From: Chitinophaga polysaccharea | Lineage (GTDB): Bacteria; Bacteroidota; Bacteroidia; Chitinophagales; Chitinophagaceae | Assembly: GCF_902150045.1 (NCBI RefSeq) | Contig: NZ_CABFVU010000002.1 | Coordinates: 1 to 64,000 of the forward strand | Direction: 5' to 3' | DNA: 64,000 nt | In this document: one piece after another, positions 35,593 to 45,752 of the stretch | Layout of the letters: the number at the start of each line of letters is the position of its first letter | Position numbering within the stretch: the stretch's first letter is position 1 | Translations under genes and position numbers: made by a program | Notes under the pieces: generated by a model | Seen by the model: the letters and a program-made list of their open reading frames with translations, nothing else | The model's database searches: none | Told to the model about the DNA's origin: nothing

Positions 35593-37143
35593 CTATCTCT
35601 TCTGACGTTGTTTCTTAAACAGGTTACCCGTTTTGAACTTGTTACCTTCAGGGCTGCCTACGCGGTCCATTGCACAACGGAAACCAACCGTGTTTGTGGC
35701 CATATCTTCCTGCATGTAACGGCGCGTACCTGGTGAAAGCCAGTAAGCACGGTCGTTCCAGCTACCACCTTTGATCACATGTGATTTATCGTTGATCAGG
35801 GTAGTAATGCCATAACCATATTCCACCTGGGAGAGGGAGTCACCATCAAGATAGTTGATCACATCACCTTTCTGGTAGTTAAGACGGTTGGCGCTTTCTT
35901 CATCAGTTACATCACGCATTTTCAGGTGACCAAGGCTGTCTTTTTCAAACTCTTTGTTCTCGTTCTGGTAAACAGTCTGGAATTTGTTACCACGGAAGTA
36001 GTTGAAGTCTTCCCCATCGATCGGGTTGAGTGGTCTGTATACGTCCAGTACCCATTCTGCCACGTTACCTGACATATTGTAGATGCCGAATGTGTTAGGA
36101 TAGAAGGAGCGGATAGGGCCAGGGATAGAAGCACGGTCGTTCAAACCGCCGGCCACACCCATGTTATCACCGGAACCGCGCTTGAAGTTGGCCAGGAACT
36201 GGCCTTGCATGGTACCACGGCGGATATCACGTAAACCGCTGGTGTTGGTGCCCCAGGAGTAAACCTGTTTGTTCATGATCAGCTCTTCTCCGTGTTTGCC
36301 TTCTTTTTTGGAAGGGCCGGGGTTCTGACCTATATAACCCAGTGCAGCATATTCCCATTCTGCTTCAGTTGGAAGGCGATAGTTGGGTAACATGATGCCA
36401 TCTTCAAAAGCGGCATTACGGGGAGTTCCGTCGGAATTTTTGAACTGGTCTTTTGCACTCTTCGACATTTTACCCGGAGTACCTTCATACAAACCGGCAG
36501 TGTAAGATTTAGTGTCGAAGGTATTGTCGTCCGACTGGTTATTCACATCTGCTTTGGAAAGGAGCCCCTTATCCATCAGCAGTTTTTCGTTTACACGGTT
36601 GGAACGCCATTTACAGTAGTCGGTAGCCTGTTTCCAGGTAACGCCTACTACAGGATAGTCGTTATAAGCCGGGTGACGGAAATAATATTCCACCAGCGGC
36701 TCATTATAGGCCAGCTCACTACGCCATACCAGGGTATCCGGCATTGCGTTGCGGTATACTTCAGGGAATGATTCCCCGTATACACGGTTCAGCCAGTAAA
36801 GATATTCACGGTAATGTACGTTGGCTACTTCAGATTCATCGATATAGAAGGAAGAAACCGTAATACGGCGCGGAATATTATTCCAGTCGCCCATTACATC
36901 CTGTTCCGTTGCCCCCATGGCGAATGTACCACCCTGTACAAAAACAAGGCCCGGACCAGTTTGCTGGTTCACGTTTTTTGCTACACTGAAACCACCCATT
37001 TTCTGGTCGTTATAGTTCCAGCCCGTAGCGGAAGAAGCTTGCTTCTTCTTACCGAAAAGTCCCCCGCCGTCTTTATGACAGGCACTCATGGATAGCATTA
37101 CGCTGGTACCTACGAGCAATGATAAAGAGGTTAATCTACGCAT
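35593..37143 (-). CDS. gldJ: Gliding motility lipoprotein GldJ
   Basis: A 516-residue lipoprotein (lipobox Cys at 22 in LSMSAC). The mature part begins with the GldJ-like SSATGWNYND segment and has a long formylglycine-generating-enzyme (FGE/SUMF1) fold, with GGTFAMGA, PRRITVSSFYIDESEVAN, RLPTEAEWEYAA, NMSGNVAEWVLDVY and HVIKGGSWND. The fold is used structurally, as catalytic cysteines of true FGE are not evident. GldJ is needed for gliding and for stability of the type IX secretion motor proteins in F. johnsoniae. It is divergent from porU-porV, an arrangement also seen in other Bacteroidota. Confidence 0.92.
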   Translation of the reverse strand: MRRLTSLSLLVGTSVMLSMSACHKDGGGLFGKKKQASSATGWNYNDQKMGGFSVAKNVNQQTGPGLVFVQGGTFAMGATEQDVMGDWNNIPRRITVSSFYIDESEVANVHYREYLYWLNRVYGESFPEVYRNAMPDTLVWRSELAYNEPLVEYYFRHPAYNDYPVVGVTWKQATDYCKWRSNRVNEKLLMDKGLLSKADVNNQSDDNTFDTKSYTAGLYEGTPGKMSKSAKDQFKNSDGTPRNAAFEDGIMLPNYRLPTEAEWEYAALGYIGQNPGPSKKEGKHGEELIMNKQVYSWGTNTSGLRDIRRGTMQGQFLANFKRGSGDNMGVAGGLNDRASIPGPIRSFYPNTFGIYNMSGNVAEWVLDVYRPLNPIDGEDFNYFRGNKFQTVYQNENKEFEKDSLGHLKMRDVTDEESANRLNYQKGDVINYLDGDSLSQVEYGYGITTLINDKSHVIKGGSWNDRAYWLSPGTRRYMQEDMATNTVGFRCAMDRVGSPEGNKFKTGNLFKKQRQKR

Positions 37144-37180
37144 GCGATACAGCTTTAGTCTAGTATATTTACAGTAAACG

Positions 37181-37188
37181 CAAATGTA
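37181..37188 (-). promoter_or_regulatory. -7 box of gldJ
   Basis: The minus strand reads TACATTTG, matching TAnnTTTG, 37 nt upstream of the gldJ ATG. It lies in the 153-bp gap between the divergent gldJ and porU genes. Confidence 0.5.
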
Positions 37189-37296
37189 CTCTTTTTTATT
37201 TTATGGCGAAAAAAATTAATTTGTAATTTGCTGCCGATCGTTCCCGCTGATAAGGGTCTTTCTACATCAACCGGCCGAAAAACTGCGATTAAGGTA

Positions 37297-40200
37297 ATGA
37301 AACTCAGTTATATTTTTATAGTCCTATTCCTGCTTTCTTTTTTGAGGACGGGAGAAATATATGCCCAAAGCAGCCTTCGGCCCTATAAAAAAAATTCCGT
37401 GCTGGCAACCGGCAGCTGGTATAAAATAGGTATCAGCGCTCCCGGGGTTTATAAAATAGATGCCGCCTTCCTGCAAAGCCTGGGTATCACGGATTTGCGC
37501 GCTGGGGGGCTGCGGCTGTATGGCAGCGGGGGGCAGATGCTGGGGGAGCCTAATGCCGTACCACGCTACGACGACCTGCCGGAAGTGGCCCTGCAGGTAG
37601 AAGATGGGGGAGATGGTATACTGGATGGCAGCGACTATGCCCTTTTTTATGCCCCAGGGCCGCATCGCTGGCTCTATAACAGCAGCATCAAAACCTTTAC
37701 GCATCAGCGGAACCTGTATGCCGATACAGCCTGGTATTATATCACCACCACCGGAACAGGGCTCAGGATAAGCGCCGCCGGCGATGAGCCGGCAGCTGCA
37801 GCGCCGGAATATACCTTCGACTTTCATGATTTTTACGAGCGGGACAGCATTAATTTCCTCAACAGCGGGAAACAATGGTGGGGCCAGGAATTCAGTAAAG
37901 TAGTTGGGCTTACCCGCAGCTACGGTTTTAAATTGCCTGCGGCCCCGGAAGGAAAAGTGTGGGTTAGTATGCGGGTAGCGGCACGTAGCGGCAGTGGAAG
38001 CAATTTCAACGCCAGCGTAAACAAAGCGGAGGCAATAACCAATATGTACCTGCTGCCTGTTACCGGTAATATCTTTGAAGGTGTGGCTACCGCGGCTGCC
38101 ACTACCGGCGGTGCAAATACGGATCAGGCAGCGCTGGAAATAGGCGTGGAATTTTTACCGGGAAATATCAACGACCGGGGGTGGCTTGATTACCTAGAGG
38201 TACAGGCACGTTGTGCTCCGGTATTGCCTGCTTCAGGTATGCTGGATTTCCGCAGCACCCGGTATGCCGGTACCGGGCAGCCCAGCCGTTTTGCAGTACA
38301 TAACGCCAACGCGCAAACGTATATCTGGGATGTTACGGATCCGCTGCAACCCCTGATAATGAAAACCACCCTGCAAGGGGATTCCCTGCTGTTTACCGGC
38401 AAAAACGACCGGCTGCACGAATACCTTGCTTTTAATACCTCGGCCGCGAAGACACCCGTTTTTGCCGGCACTGTACCGAACCAGGACCTGCATGGCAGCA
38501 GCCCGGCGGATATGATCATTGTTACCACACGCAGGCTGCTGCCGCAGGCAGAGCGCCTGGCCGCCATGCACAGGGAGGAAGACCAGCTGTTGGTGCAGGT
38601 AACCACTATTGACCAGGTATACCAGGAGTTTGCATCTGGAACGCCGGATCCTACAGCGATCAGGGACTATGTAAAAATGTTTTACGACCGGGGGCCGGCG
38701 CCACGTTACCTGCTGTTGCTGGGCGCCGCGTCTTACGACTACCGGCAGCGGGTAAAAAACAACACCAATGATATTCCCTCCTGGCAAAGCGAGGCTTCCC
38801 TTGATGCCATCAGGTCGTATGTTTCCGACGATTATTTTGGCATCCTGAAAGATGATGGCGACATTACCCGGAACGATAAACCGGATCTGCTGGATATCGG
38901 TATTGGCCGTATTCCTGCGCGTAATGAAGCAGAGGCCAGGCTGGCAGTGGATAAGATCCTGCGGTACCGGCAGCCGGCTGCATTTGGCGCCTGGCGTAAC
39001 CAGGTAACGCTGCTGGCCGATGATGAAGATGATAACCTGCATTTTGAAGATGCGGAGAAAATGGGAGATATTCTATGGAGCAGTGCGCGGGGGATGAATA
39101 CAGATAAGATCTATGCAGATGCCTATCCCCAGGAAACAGGCAGCTCAGGCGCACTTTACCCGGAAGTAAATAAAGCCATTGCCGGGAGGATAAATAAAGG
39201 TACGCTGGTACTGAATTATACGGGTCATGGCAGCAATACGCGCCTGGCTGCCGAAAATATAATGGATGCTGCCAGTACCAACGACTGGCATAACGAAAAC
39301 AGGCTTCCCTTGTTTATTACAGCCACTTGTGATTTTGCGCCCTATGATGATCCGGGCATCACCTCGCTGGGGCATAAAATATTATTGCAGCATACGGGTG
39401 GGGCAATTGCGCTGATGACTACTACCCGCGCGGTTTTTGCAGCCTCCAACCAGCTGATGAACGCTAACTATTTTAAAGTGGCGTTTACACCATCTGCAGA
39501 TGGGCGTATGCCTGCGTTGGGTACTGCAGCCATGCTGGCGAAGAACCTTACTTACAGCAGTTCCGGCGATGCAGTGAATAACCGTAAGTTCCAGCTCCTC
39601 GGAGACCCGGCGCTCACCCTGGCATATCCCACCTACCGCGTGATCACAGATTCTATCAATGGGAGGGCAACCACAGGATTACCCGATACCGTGAAGGGCC
39701 TTGGCACCTATACTGTGAAAGGGCATATAGCAGATGCACAGGGGAACCCCGTATCCAATTATAATGGCACTCTTTATACAACGGTATACGATCAGCCGGC
39801 CCTGTTGAAAACCCGTGGCAATGATGCCGGAAGCCAGGTGGCTGCATACAGGGTGCAGCAGAACGTATTGTTCCAGGGAACCCAAACAATGAGTGGCGGC
39901 AGGTTTTCTTTTACATTTATGGCCCCCGCCGATACCAGGGAAGGTAATGGTAAAGGAAAGATCAGTTATTATACCAGCAATGACCGGCAGGATGGTAACG
40001 GTTATTTTGATAATTTCACCACGGGAGGGCTGGCTTCACCACCGGTGGCTGATGTTACCGGTCCGGCAATAAATGCCTGGCTTGATAACCGTAATTTCAG
40101 AAGCGGGGATATCACAGGCCCGGATCCTTTACTGATAATAGATCTGGCAGACAGCAGCGGTATCAACATTTCAGGGAATAATGAGCTTCACAGGCTGACG

Positions 40201-40701
40201 GCAATTCTGGATAGTACAGAATATTTTGTGTTAAATGATTATTTTGGGGCATCTTTGGACAGCTATAAGAAAGGTAATGTACTTTTCCCGTTAAAGGGAT
40301 TGTCAACTGGAGAACATAAAATTACGGTCAGGGCATGGGATGCATGGAACAATGGGGCTACAGCAACTATTTATTTCAAAGTGGCTGAACAGGGCGTACT
40401 GGCAGTAGATGATGTCAGGAATTTTCCAAATCCTTTTCATGATGTGACACGTTTTTCTTTTTTGCATAACCGCCAGGGAGAAGAGCTGGAACTTACGTTA
40501 CAGGTGTTTACATTAGCCGGAAGACTGGTAAAAACAATGCGGAGCACAATAATTTCCACCGCTGGTCGTTTTGAGGGCATGCCCTGGGATGGTAGTAATG
40601 ATTCGGGAGCAAAACTATCCACAGGGTTGTACGTGTACAGGCTAACAATCAGAACTTCCACGGGTACGAGAGTAAAAGGCGGTAAGCTGATGTTATTGTA
40701 G
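37297..40701 (+). CDS. porU: Type IX secretion system sortase PorU
   Basis: A 1134-residue gingipain-family (C25) cysteine protease that cleaves the C-terminal signal of type IX cargo at the cell surface and attaches cargo to lipid anchors. The signal peptide is about 1-24. The catalytic pair is visible: His644 in NYTGHGS and Cys678 in ATCDF. The C-terminus (about 1045-1134) is a type IX C-terminal-like beta domain (NFPNPF...GLYVYRL). The start at 37297 puts the signal peptide at the N-terminus; the frame is open to 37228. porV follows at 102 nt; PorU and PorV act together in the attachment complex. Confidence 0.93.
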   Translation: MKLSYIFIVLFLLSFLRTGEIYAQSSLRPYKKNSVLATGSWYKIGISAPGVYKIDAAFLQSLGITDLRAGGLRLYGSGGQMLGEPNAVPRYDDLPEVALQVEDGGDGILDGSDYALFYAPGPHRWLYNSSIKTFTHQRNLYADTAWYYITTTGTGLRISAAGDEPAAAAPEYTFDFHDFYERDSINFLNSGKQWWGQEFSKVVGLTRSYGFKLPAAPEGKVWVSMRVAARSGSGSNFNASVNKAEAITNMYLLPVTGNIFEGVATAAATTGGANTDQAALEIGVEFLPGNINDRGWLDYLEVQARCAPVLPASGMLDFRSTRYAGTGQPSRFAVHNANAQTYIWDVTDPLQPLIMKTTLQGDSLLFTGKNDRLHEYLAFNTSAAKTPVFAGTVPNQDLHGSSPADMIIVTTRRLLPQAERLAAMHREEDQLLVQVTTIDQVYQEFASGTPDPTAIRDYVKMFYDRGPAPRYLLLLGAASYDYRQRVKNNTNDIPSWQSEASLDAIRSYVSDDYFGILKDDGDITRNDKPDLLDIGIGRIPARNEAEARLAVDKILRYRQPAAFGAWRNQVTLLADDEDDNLHFEDAEKMGDILWSSARGMNTDKIYADAYPQETGSSGALYPEVNKAIAGRINKGTLVLNYTGHGSNTRLAAENIMDAASTNDWHNENRLPLFITATCDFAPYDDPGITSLGHKILLQHTGGAIALMTTTRAVFAASNQLMNANYFKVAFTPSADGRMPALGTAAMLAKNLTYSSSGDAVNNRKFQLLGDPALTLAYPTYRVITDSINGRATTGLPDTVKGLGTYTVKGHIADAQGNPVSNYNGTLYTTVYDQPALLKTRGNDAGSQVAAYRVQQNVLFQGTQTMSGGRFSFTFMAPADTREGNGKGKISYYTSNDRQDGNGYFDNFTTGGLASPPVADVTGPAINAWLDNRNFRSGDITGPDPLLIIDLADSSGINISGNNELHRLTAILDSTEYFVLNDYFGASLDSYKKGNVLFPLKGLSTGEHKITVRAWDAWNNGATATIYFKVAEQGVLAVDDVRNFPNPFHDVTRFSFLHNRQGEELELTLQVFTLAGRLVKTMRSTIISTAGRFEGMPWDGSNDSGAKLSTGLYVYRLTIRTSTGTRVKGGKLMLL

Positions 40702-40803
40702 TCTATGCCGGGAAATAATTTTACCATTATCCCAATAAACCCCTTTCTATGTTATATTAATAAATAAGATTATTTTTACATCCTTATCAAATACAAATTC
40801 TGC

Positions 40804-41976
40804 ATGATCCGAAAGGTAACAATGGGCCTTGTGTTCATTTACGGTACTTTCATAAGTTTACAAACCTCAGCGCAAATTCCTAACCCGGGACAAACAGATG
40901 GGCGTACCAACACCATCAATACCGCGGTGCCTTTTCTGAGAATTACACCGGATGCACGCAGTGGAGCCATGGGTGACGTGGGAGTGGGCATATCACCGGA
41001 TGCATCTTCTATTTATAATAACCTGTCTAAGCTTCCATTTGCTGAAAAGAATGGCGGTTTATCGGTAACTTATACACCCTGGTTAAAAGAACTGGTAAAC
41101 GATGTATTCCTGGCCACAGTATCCGGTTACACAAAGCTGGATGAACAGCAGGCCATTTCCGGTTCGTTAAGATATTTTTCTTTGGGAACGATCAACTTTA
41201 CAGATGTAACCGGCACACCCACGGGTGATTTCCGTCCGCGTGAGTTTGCGCTGGACGCAGGTTATGCCCGTAAACTGTCAGATCATTTCGGCATAGGCTT
41301 AACAGCCCGTTATATTTACTCCAACCTGGCTGGCGGGCAAAGCAACGGCAGCGTGAGCATTAAGCCAGGTAAAGCCTTTGCAGCTGATTTGTCTGGATTT
41401 TACACCAAAGATTTTGAGAAAGATGATGGCCTGGTAAACAGGCTGAACGTAGGGCTGGCTATTACGAATATCGGTACCAAAATTTCCTACACCAGTTCTG
41501 CGGCCAATAAAGACTTCCTGCCAACTAACCTGGGTATTGGTACGGCCTATACCATAGCACTGGATGCAGCCAACCAGCTCACCCTTGCGCTGGATATCAA
41601 TAAGCTGTTGGTACCTACACCGGATACTGCCGGCTTATATAAGGAGAAAGGCACACTGGAAGGGATCTTTAGCTCTTTCGGAGATGCACCTCTTAAGGAA
41701 GAACTGCAGGAGCTGATGTATTCTGTTGGTATGGAGTATTGGTACAACCAGCAGTTTGCTGTACGGGCCGGTTACTTTAATGAAAATAAGAACAAGGGTA
41801 ACCGCAAATATTTTACCGCTGGTATTGGTGTTAAGTACGACGTCTTCGGGCTTAACTTTTCCTACCTGGTACCTTCAGGCTCAGGAATCCAGCGTAACCC
41901 GCTTTCCAATACCCTTCGGTTTACGCTTACATTCGACCTGGGCCCCAGGGATGAAGAAAGCCGTACAGGATGGTAA
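40804..41976 (+). CDS. porV: Type IX secretion system outer membrane protein PorV
   Basis: A 390-residue outer-membrane beta-barrel (FadL-like) protein that shuttles type IX cargo from the translocon to PorU. The signal peptide (about 1-23, ending TSAQ) is followed by the PorV hallmark TAVPFLRITPDARSGAMGDVGVGISPD near 38-65. It ends with a strand pattern suitable for barrel insertion. The terminator at 42020-42048 follows, so porU-porV probably form one transcript. Confidence 0.95.
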   Translation: MIRKVTMGLVFIYGTFISLQTSAQIPNPGQTDGRTNTINTAVPFLRITPDARSGAMGDVGVGISPDASSIYNNLSKLPFAEKNGGLSVTYTPWLKELVNDVFLATVSGYTKLDEQQAISGSLRYFSLGTINFTDVTGTPTGDFRPREFALDAGYARKLSDHFGIGLTARYIYSNLAGGQSNGSVSIKPGKAFAADLSGFYTKDFEKDDGLVNRLNVGLAITNIGTKISYTSSAANKDFLPTNLGIGTAYTIALDAANQLTLALDINKLLVPTPDTAGLYKEKGTLEGIFSSFGDAPLKEELQELMYSVGMEYWYNQQFAVRAGYFNENKNKGNRKYFTAGIGVKYDVFGLNFSYLVPSGSGIQRNPLSNTLRFTLTFDLGPRDEESRTGW

Positions 41977-42019
41977 CACATATTTAGTCGTTTAATTATA
42001 TAAATGATTGAATCAATTG

Positions 42020-42048
42020 AATCCCTCCGCAAAACGGGGGGATTTTTA
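42020..42048 (+). terminator. Terminator of porU-porV
   Basis: A 10-bp stem with one mismatch (42020-42029 with 42035-42044, loop CAAAA) followed by TTTTTAT, 44 nt past the porV stop. Confidence 0.8.
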
Positions 42049-42100
42049 TATTTATTGGCTTACCTTGCGGATTGGCAAAATGATTTAATATATTACAAAT

Positions 42101-42589
42101 ATGAGTAGGATACGTATAGGATTGGGAGTAGATTTCCATCAGCTGACAGAAGGCCGGGAATTCTGGCTGGGAGGTGTACTGGTGCCACATCATAAAGGTG
42201 CGCTGGGACACAGCGATGCCGATGTATTATTACATGCCATTTGTGATGCCATGCTGGGAGCGCTTTCTCTGGGAGATATAGGAGTACATTTCCCGGATAC
42301 TGATAATATTTACAAGAATATCGACAGTAAAATATTATTGGCCCGGTGCGCACAGCTGATAGGAGAGAAAGGATACCAGGTGGTAAATGTAGACAGTACC
42401 TTGTGTTTGCAGGCGCCGAAAGTGAAGCCGTATGTACCCGAGATGCAGGCAGTGATCGCGAAGATCCTGCATGTGGGCATTGAAGATGTATCTGTGAAGG
42501 CCACTACCACTGAAAAGCTGGGTTTTGTAGGCCGTGAGGAAGGCGTTACAGCACATGCGGTGGTACTGCTGGAGCATATCACCCAGTAA
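42101..42589 (+). CDS. ispF: 2-C-methyl-D-erythritol 2,4-cyclodiphosphate synthase
   Basis: Fifth enzyme of the MEP isoprenoid pathway; forms the cyclic diphosphate with release of CMP. The 162-residue protein has the zinc ligands D11 and H13 (GVDFHQL) and H45 (SDADVLLH), then [11 protein letters not shown] and the closing [13 protein letters not shown]. The length is standard. Other MEP genes are not adjacent. It is followed at 37 nt by dut, in a conserved Bacteroidota stretch that runs on through the TPR lipoprotein, DUF4292 and EnvC genes. Confidence 0.97.
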   Translation: MSRIRIGLGVDFHQLTEGREFWLGGVLVPHHKGALGHSDADVLLHAICDAMLGALSLGDIGVHFPDTDNIYKNIDSKILLARCAQLIGEKGYQVVNVDSTLCLQAPKVKPYVPEMQAVIAKILHVGIEDVSVKATTTEKLGFVGREEGVTAHAVVLLEHITQ

Positions 42590-42614
42590 TTCACCATTCA
42601 TAATTATTTTAAAA

Positions 42615-42622
42615 TATCTTTG
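42615..42622 (+). promoter_or_regulatory. -7 box 4 nt before the dut start codon
   Basis: TATCTTTG matches TAnnTTTG and ends 4 nt before the dut ATG at 42627. If used, the transcript would start at or very near the start codon. Confidence 0.4.
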
Positions 42623-42626
42623 TTCA

Positions 42627-43070
42627 ATGGCGGATATCATTGTGAAAATAATCAATAAGTCAGGTAATGAATTACCGGCCTATGCAACGGCAGATGCGGC
42701 AGGAATGGACCTTCGCGCACATTTGGAAACAGCAGTAACCCTGCAGTCGCTGGAAAGAATGCTGATCCCCACCGGCTTGTTTATGGAACTGCCTGCCGGC
42801 TACGAAGCGCAGATCCGCCCCCGTAGCGGTTTAGCCATTAAGCAGGGGCTTACGCTCCTGAATACGCCTGGCACGATAGATGCAGATTATCGCGGAGAGA
42901 TTAAGATTATTATGATCAATTTATCCAATGAACCGCAAACCATACAACCTGGCGACCGTATTGCTCAGATGATTATTGCTCCTTTTGTTCAGGCGGTCAT
43001 AGAACCGGTAACCGTGCTGACAGAAACCGTTAGAGGTGTGGGAGGATTTGGACATACCGGTAAATCCTGA
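42627..43070 (+). CDS. dut: dUTP diphosphatase
   Basis: Hydrolyses dUTP to dUMP and diphosphate, which keeps uracil out of DNA and supplies dTMP synthesis. The 147-residue trimeric-type dUTPase shows all five motifs: [35 protein letters not shown] and [10 protein letters not shown] chose the ATG at 42627 because the family starts there (MADIIVKI); upstream the frame is open but overlaps ispF. The TPR lipoprotein gene starts 4 nt after its stop codon. Confidence 0.96.
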   Translation: MADIIVKIINKSGNELPAYATADAAGMDLRAHLETAVTLQSLERMLIPTGLFMELPAGYEAQIRPRSGLAIKQGLTLLNTPGTIDADYRGEIKIIMINLSNEPQTIQPGDRIAQMIIAPFVQAVIEPVTVLTETVRGVGGFGHTGKS

Positions 43071-43073
43071 TAA

Positions 43074-44810
43074 ATGCGGATATACTTCACCGTTATAGGG
43101 CTGACTGGGATGTTATTAATGGGAGCCTGTAGTGGTGCCAAACAATCAGCATCACGCAAAAACGCCACCATTAATAATTCCACTGTGCTGTCGCAGCGGG
43201 CGGATAGCCTCTTCTTTGCTGCCCAGCGCTCCAAAATGCTGGGTGACTATCGCACGGCTATTACCCAGTATGCGGACTACCTGCGGCTGAATAAAAACAA
43301 CGCCACCGTTAACTACGAATTAGCACGTCTTTTTATAGAAGTACAGAATGCCGGTAACGCGCTCATCTTTGCCCGTCGCGCTGCAGCACTGGATCCGCAG
43401 AACCACTGGTTCCAGGTAACGCTTGCAGACGCCTATGCCGTGAATGAGAAATTTGACAGTGCGGCCTATGTGTTTGAAGGCCTTACCCAAAGATACCCCG
43501 ATAACGAAGATTATCTTTATAACAAAGGAATTTTACTGGCAAAAGCCGATAAACCCGCCTCTGCACTTGCGGTATTTGACCAGCTGGAAAAGAAGGTAGG
43601 CGTTGTGGAAGAACTTATTTACCAGAAGCAGAAACTGCTGCTGAAAATGAGTATGGTGGATGAAGCGGCGGCAGAAATAAAAAAACTGATCAGCCAGGAA
43701 CCGGAAGAGATCAGGTACTACTACCTGCTGGCAGAGATCTACGATGCAAACGACCGTATACCGGATGCCGCAGCAGTGTATCATACCATCCTTTCCAAAG
43801 ACCCTGATAATCCAAGGGCCCTCATCGCGCTGGCATCTTACGCAAAGAAAAATAATGATACGGTCACCTACTGGAGCAATCTCACCAAAGCATTCGCCAA
43901 TCCGGGTTACAGTATTGATGAAAAGGTAGCGTATGTATACCCCTACCTGCAAATGATGAATACGGATACGGCCAAGCTGGATGAAGGACTGCAGCTGACT
44001 TCCCTCATCATCAAAGCACATCCGGCAGATGCAAAAGCATATGCACTCAGAGGGGATATGTTTTCACAGGCAGATATGCTGGACAGTGCAGAGGTAAGCT
44101 ATAAAAAGGCCCTGAGCCTTGACGACAGCCGTTTCTCCGTTTGGTATCAGCTGATGTGGATCTATTCCCGTAAAGATGATCCCACCGCATTACTGGCACT
44201 CAGCAATAATGTAACCGGTAAATTCCCCAAAGAATTTATGGGTTACTATTTTAAAGGAGTAGCCAGTTTCCTCCTGCAGCAGTACCCGGGCGCTATCAGT
44301 TCGCTGAACACTGCACTGGAAATAGGCAATGGAGAAAAAAAATTCCTGGGAGATATTTATTCCCTGCTAGGCGACTCCTATCATGCTACCGGGCAGCACC
44401 GGCAGTCGGACAGCAGCTATGAGCGCGCTTTGCTGCTTCGTCCGAAAGATGCGCTGATCATGAATAATTACAGCTACTATCTTTCTTTAAGGGGCGAAAA
44501 CCTGGAAAGAGCGGCGGAAATGTCAAAACAATCACTGGAACTGGAACCGGAAAGCCCCACCTACATGGACACCTATGCCTGGATCCTTTTCCGCCAGGAA
44601 AAATTTGCAGAAGCAAAAGTGTGGATTGAAAAGGCATTGCAATACCCGGAAGCACAGAAAAATCCGAATGTGCTTGAACATTATGGTGATATCCTGTTTA
44701 ATCTGAAAGAAGTTACAAAAGCGGTGGAATACTGGCAGATGGCTAAAGATAAGGGAGCATCCTCTGTAGACCTGGCCCGTAAGATCGCTGAAAAAAGATA
44801 TATTCAATAA
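43074..44810 (+). CDS. TPR-repeat lipoprotein
   Basis: A 578-residue protein with a lipoprotein signal peptide (Cys at 19, LLMGAC) and tetratricopeptide repeats over most of its length (about 40-560), for example AITQYADYLRLNKNN, AAAVYHTILSKDPDNP and AAEMSKQSLELEPESPTY. It should sit in the periplasm on the inner leaflet of the outer membrane as a scaffold. The cluster dut, TPR lipoprotein, DUF4292 lipoprotein and EnvC recurs in Bacteroidota, which suggests a role in the envelope, but no partner is known to me. Confidence 0.85.
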   Translation: MRIYFTVIGLTGMLLMGACSGAKQSASRKNATINNSTVLSQRADSLFFAAQRSKMLGDYRTAITQYADYLRLNKNNATVNYELARLFIEVQNAGNALIFARRAAALDPQNHWFQVTLADAYAVNEKFDSAAYVFEGLTQRYPDNEDYLYNKGILLAKADKPASALAVFDQLEKKVGVVEELIYQKQKLLLKMSMVDEAAAEIKKLISQEPEEIRYYYLLAEIYDANDRIPDAAAVYHTILSKDPDNPRALIALASYAKKNNDTVTYWSNLTKAFANPGYSIDEKVAYVYPYLQMMNTDTAKLDEGLQLTSLIIKAHPADAKAYALRGDMFSQADMLDSAEVSYKKALSLDDSRFSVWYQLMWIYSRKDDPTALLALSNNVTGKFPKEFMGYYFKGVASFLLQQYPGAISSLNTALEIGNGEKKFLGDIYSLLGDSYHATGQHRQSDSSYERALLLRPKDALIMNNYSYYLSLRGENLERAAEMSKQSLELEPESPTYMDTYAWILFRQEKFAEAKVWIEKALQYPEAQKNPNVLEHYGDILFNLKEVTKAVEYWQMAKDKGASSVDLARKIAEKRYIQ

Positions 44811-44834
44811 GCATTTGCTATAAGTCATCGCTCA

Positions 44835-45671
44835 ATGAAGAAAAAAATAGAAGTCACACTTTTAATTATAATGACCGGTTTGGGAATGATGGCCTGCCGT
44901 CATCCCAAGAAGCTGGCGCGGAGTACTTTCCCTGCAGCTGATACAAATAAGGTAACCATTGGAGGCGACAGCTCCTCGAACGCGGAACTGACCCGTTTCA
45001 CCGGCGAAATGCTGAAAGGTATCCACGCCAATCATATTGAATTCAATACTTTTTCCGGTAAAATGAAGCTGGCTTTTGAAACAGACAAGAAGAGCCATAA
45101 TAACCTGAATGCTACTTTCCGTATTAAAAAAGACAGCATCATATGGATATCCGTTTCAGCCCCGATTGTAGATGAAGTGATCAGGGCAGTGATCACGCGG
45201 GATAGCCTTAAAATGTACAACCGTTTGGATAAGCAGTTATTTCTCCGGAAAATGTCGGATGCTGAAGAGCTGCTGAATATTCCGTTCGATTTCAATACCC
45301 TGCAGGATATGCTGATCGGTAACCCGGTGTATCTTACAGATTCCATATACCAGGTAGTAAAAACACCCGCTATCATTTCTTTCAGTTGCGATCATGCAAA
45401 GTTTATCAGCCTCTTCAATGTTTTTGCGGATGACTACGGATTGCAGCAAAGCAAAGTGATGGATAAAGACAGTACAGGTACTGCCAAACGGTCGTGCGAG
45501 CTTACCTATGGCGATTATACCAAAGTAGCCGGCCGCAAATTCCCTACCACCCGCCGTATTTATATTGAAGAAAAGAACGTTACCAAAGTGGCGCTCGATT
45601 TTACACGGTACGATTTTGATGTGCCGCTCTCTTTTCCATTCAGCATGCCCGCCAGCTATAAGCGTATGTAA
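44835..45671 (+). CDS. DUF4292 lipoprotein
   Basis: A 278-residue lipoprotein (lipobox Cys at 21, GMMACR) with a single DUF4292 domain over most of the mature part, rich in beta strands and starting with the LKGIHANHIEFNTFSGKMKLAFE segment. DUF4292 is typical of Bacteroidota; its fold resembles the LolA/LppX type that binds lipid or lipoprotein, so a lipid-transport role is possible but unproven. It lies between the TPR lipoprotein (24-nt gap) and the EnvC pair. Confidence 0.85.
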   Translation: MKKKIEVTLLIIMTGLGMMACRHPKKLARSTFPAADTNKVTIGGDSSSNAELTRFTGEMLKGIHANHIEFNTFSGKMKLAFETDKKSHNNLNATFRIKKDSIIWISVSAPIVDEVIRAVITRDSLKMYNRLDKQLFLRKMSDAEELLNIPFDFNTLQDMLIGNPVYLTDSIYQVVKTPAIISFSCDHAKFISLFNVFADDYGLQQSKVMDKDSTGTAKRSCELTYGDYTKVAGRKFPTTRRIYIEEKNVTKVALDFTRYDFDVPLSFPFSMPASYKRM

Positions 45672-45752
45672 AATGTTAATTGAGTAAATGCCGCCTTCAT
45701 TAAACTAATAAACGTTGTATATTTATTTAATTTGCAGTTACTAAATTTAGTC

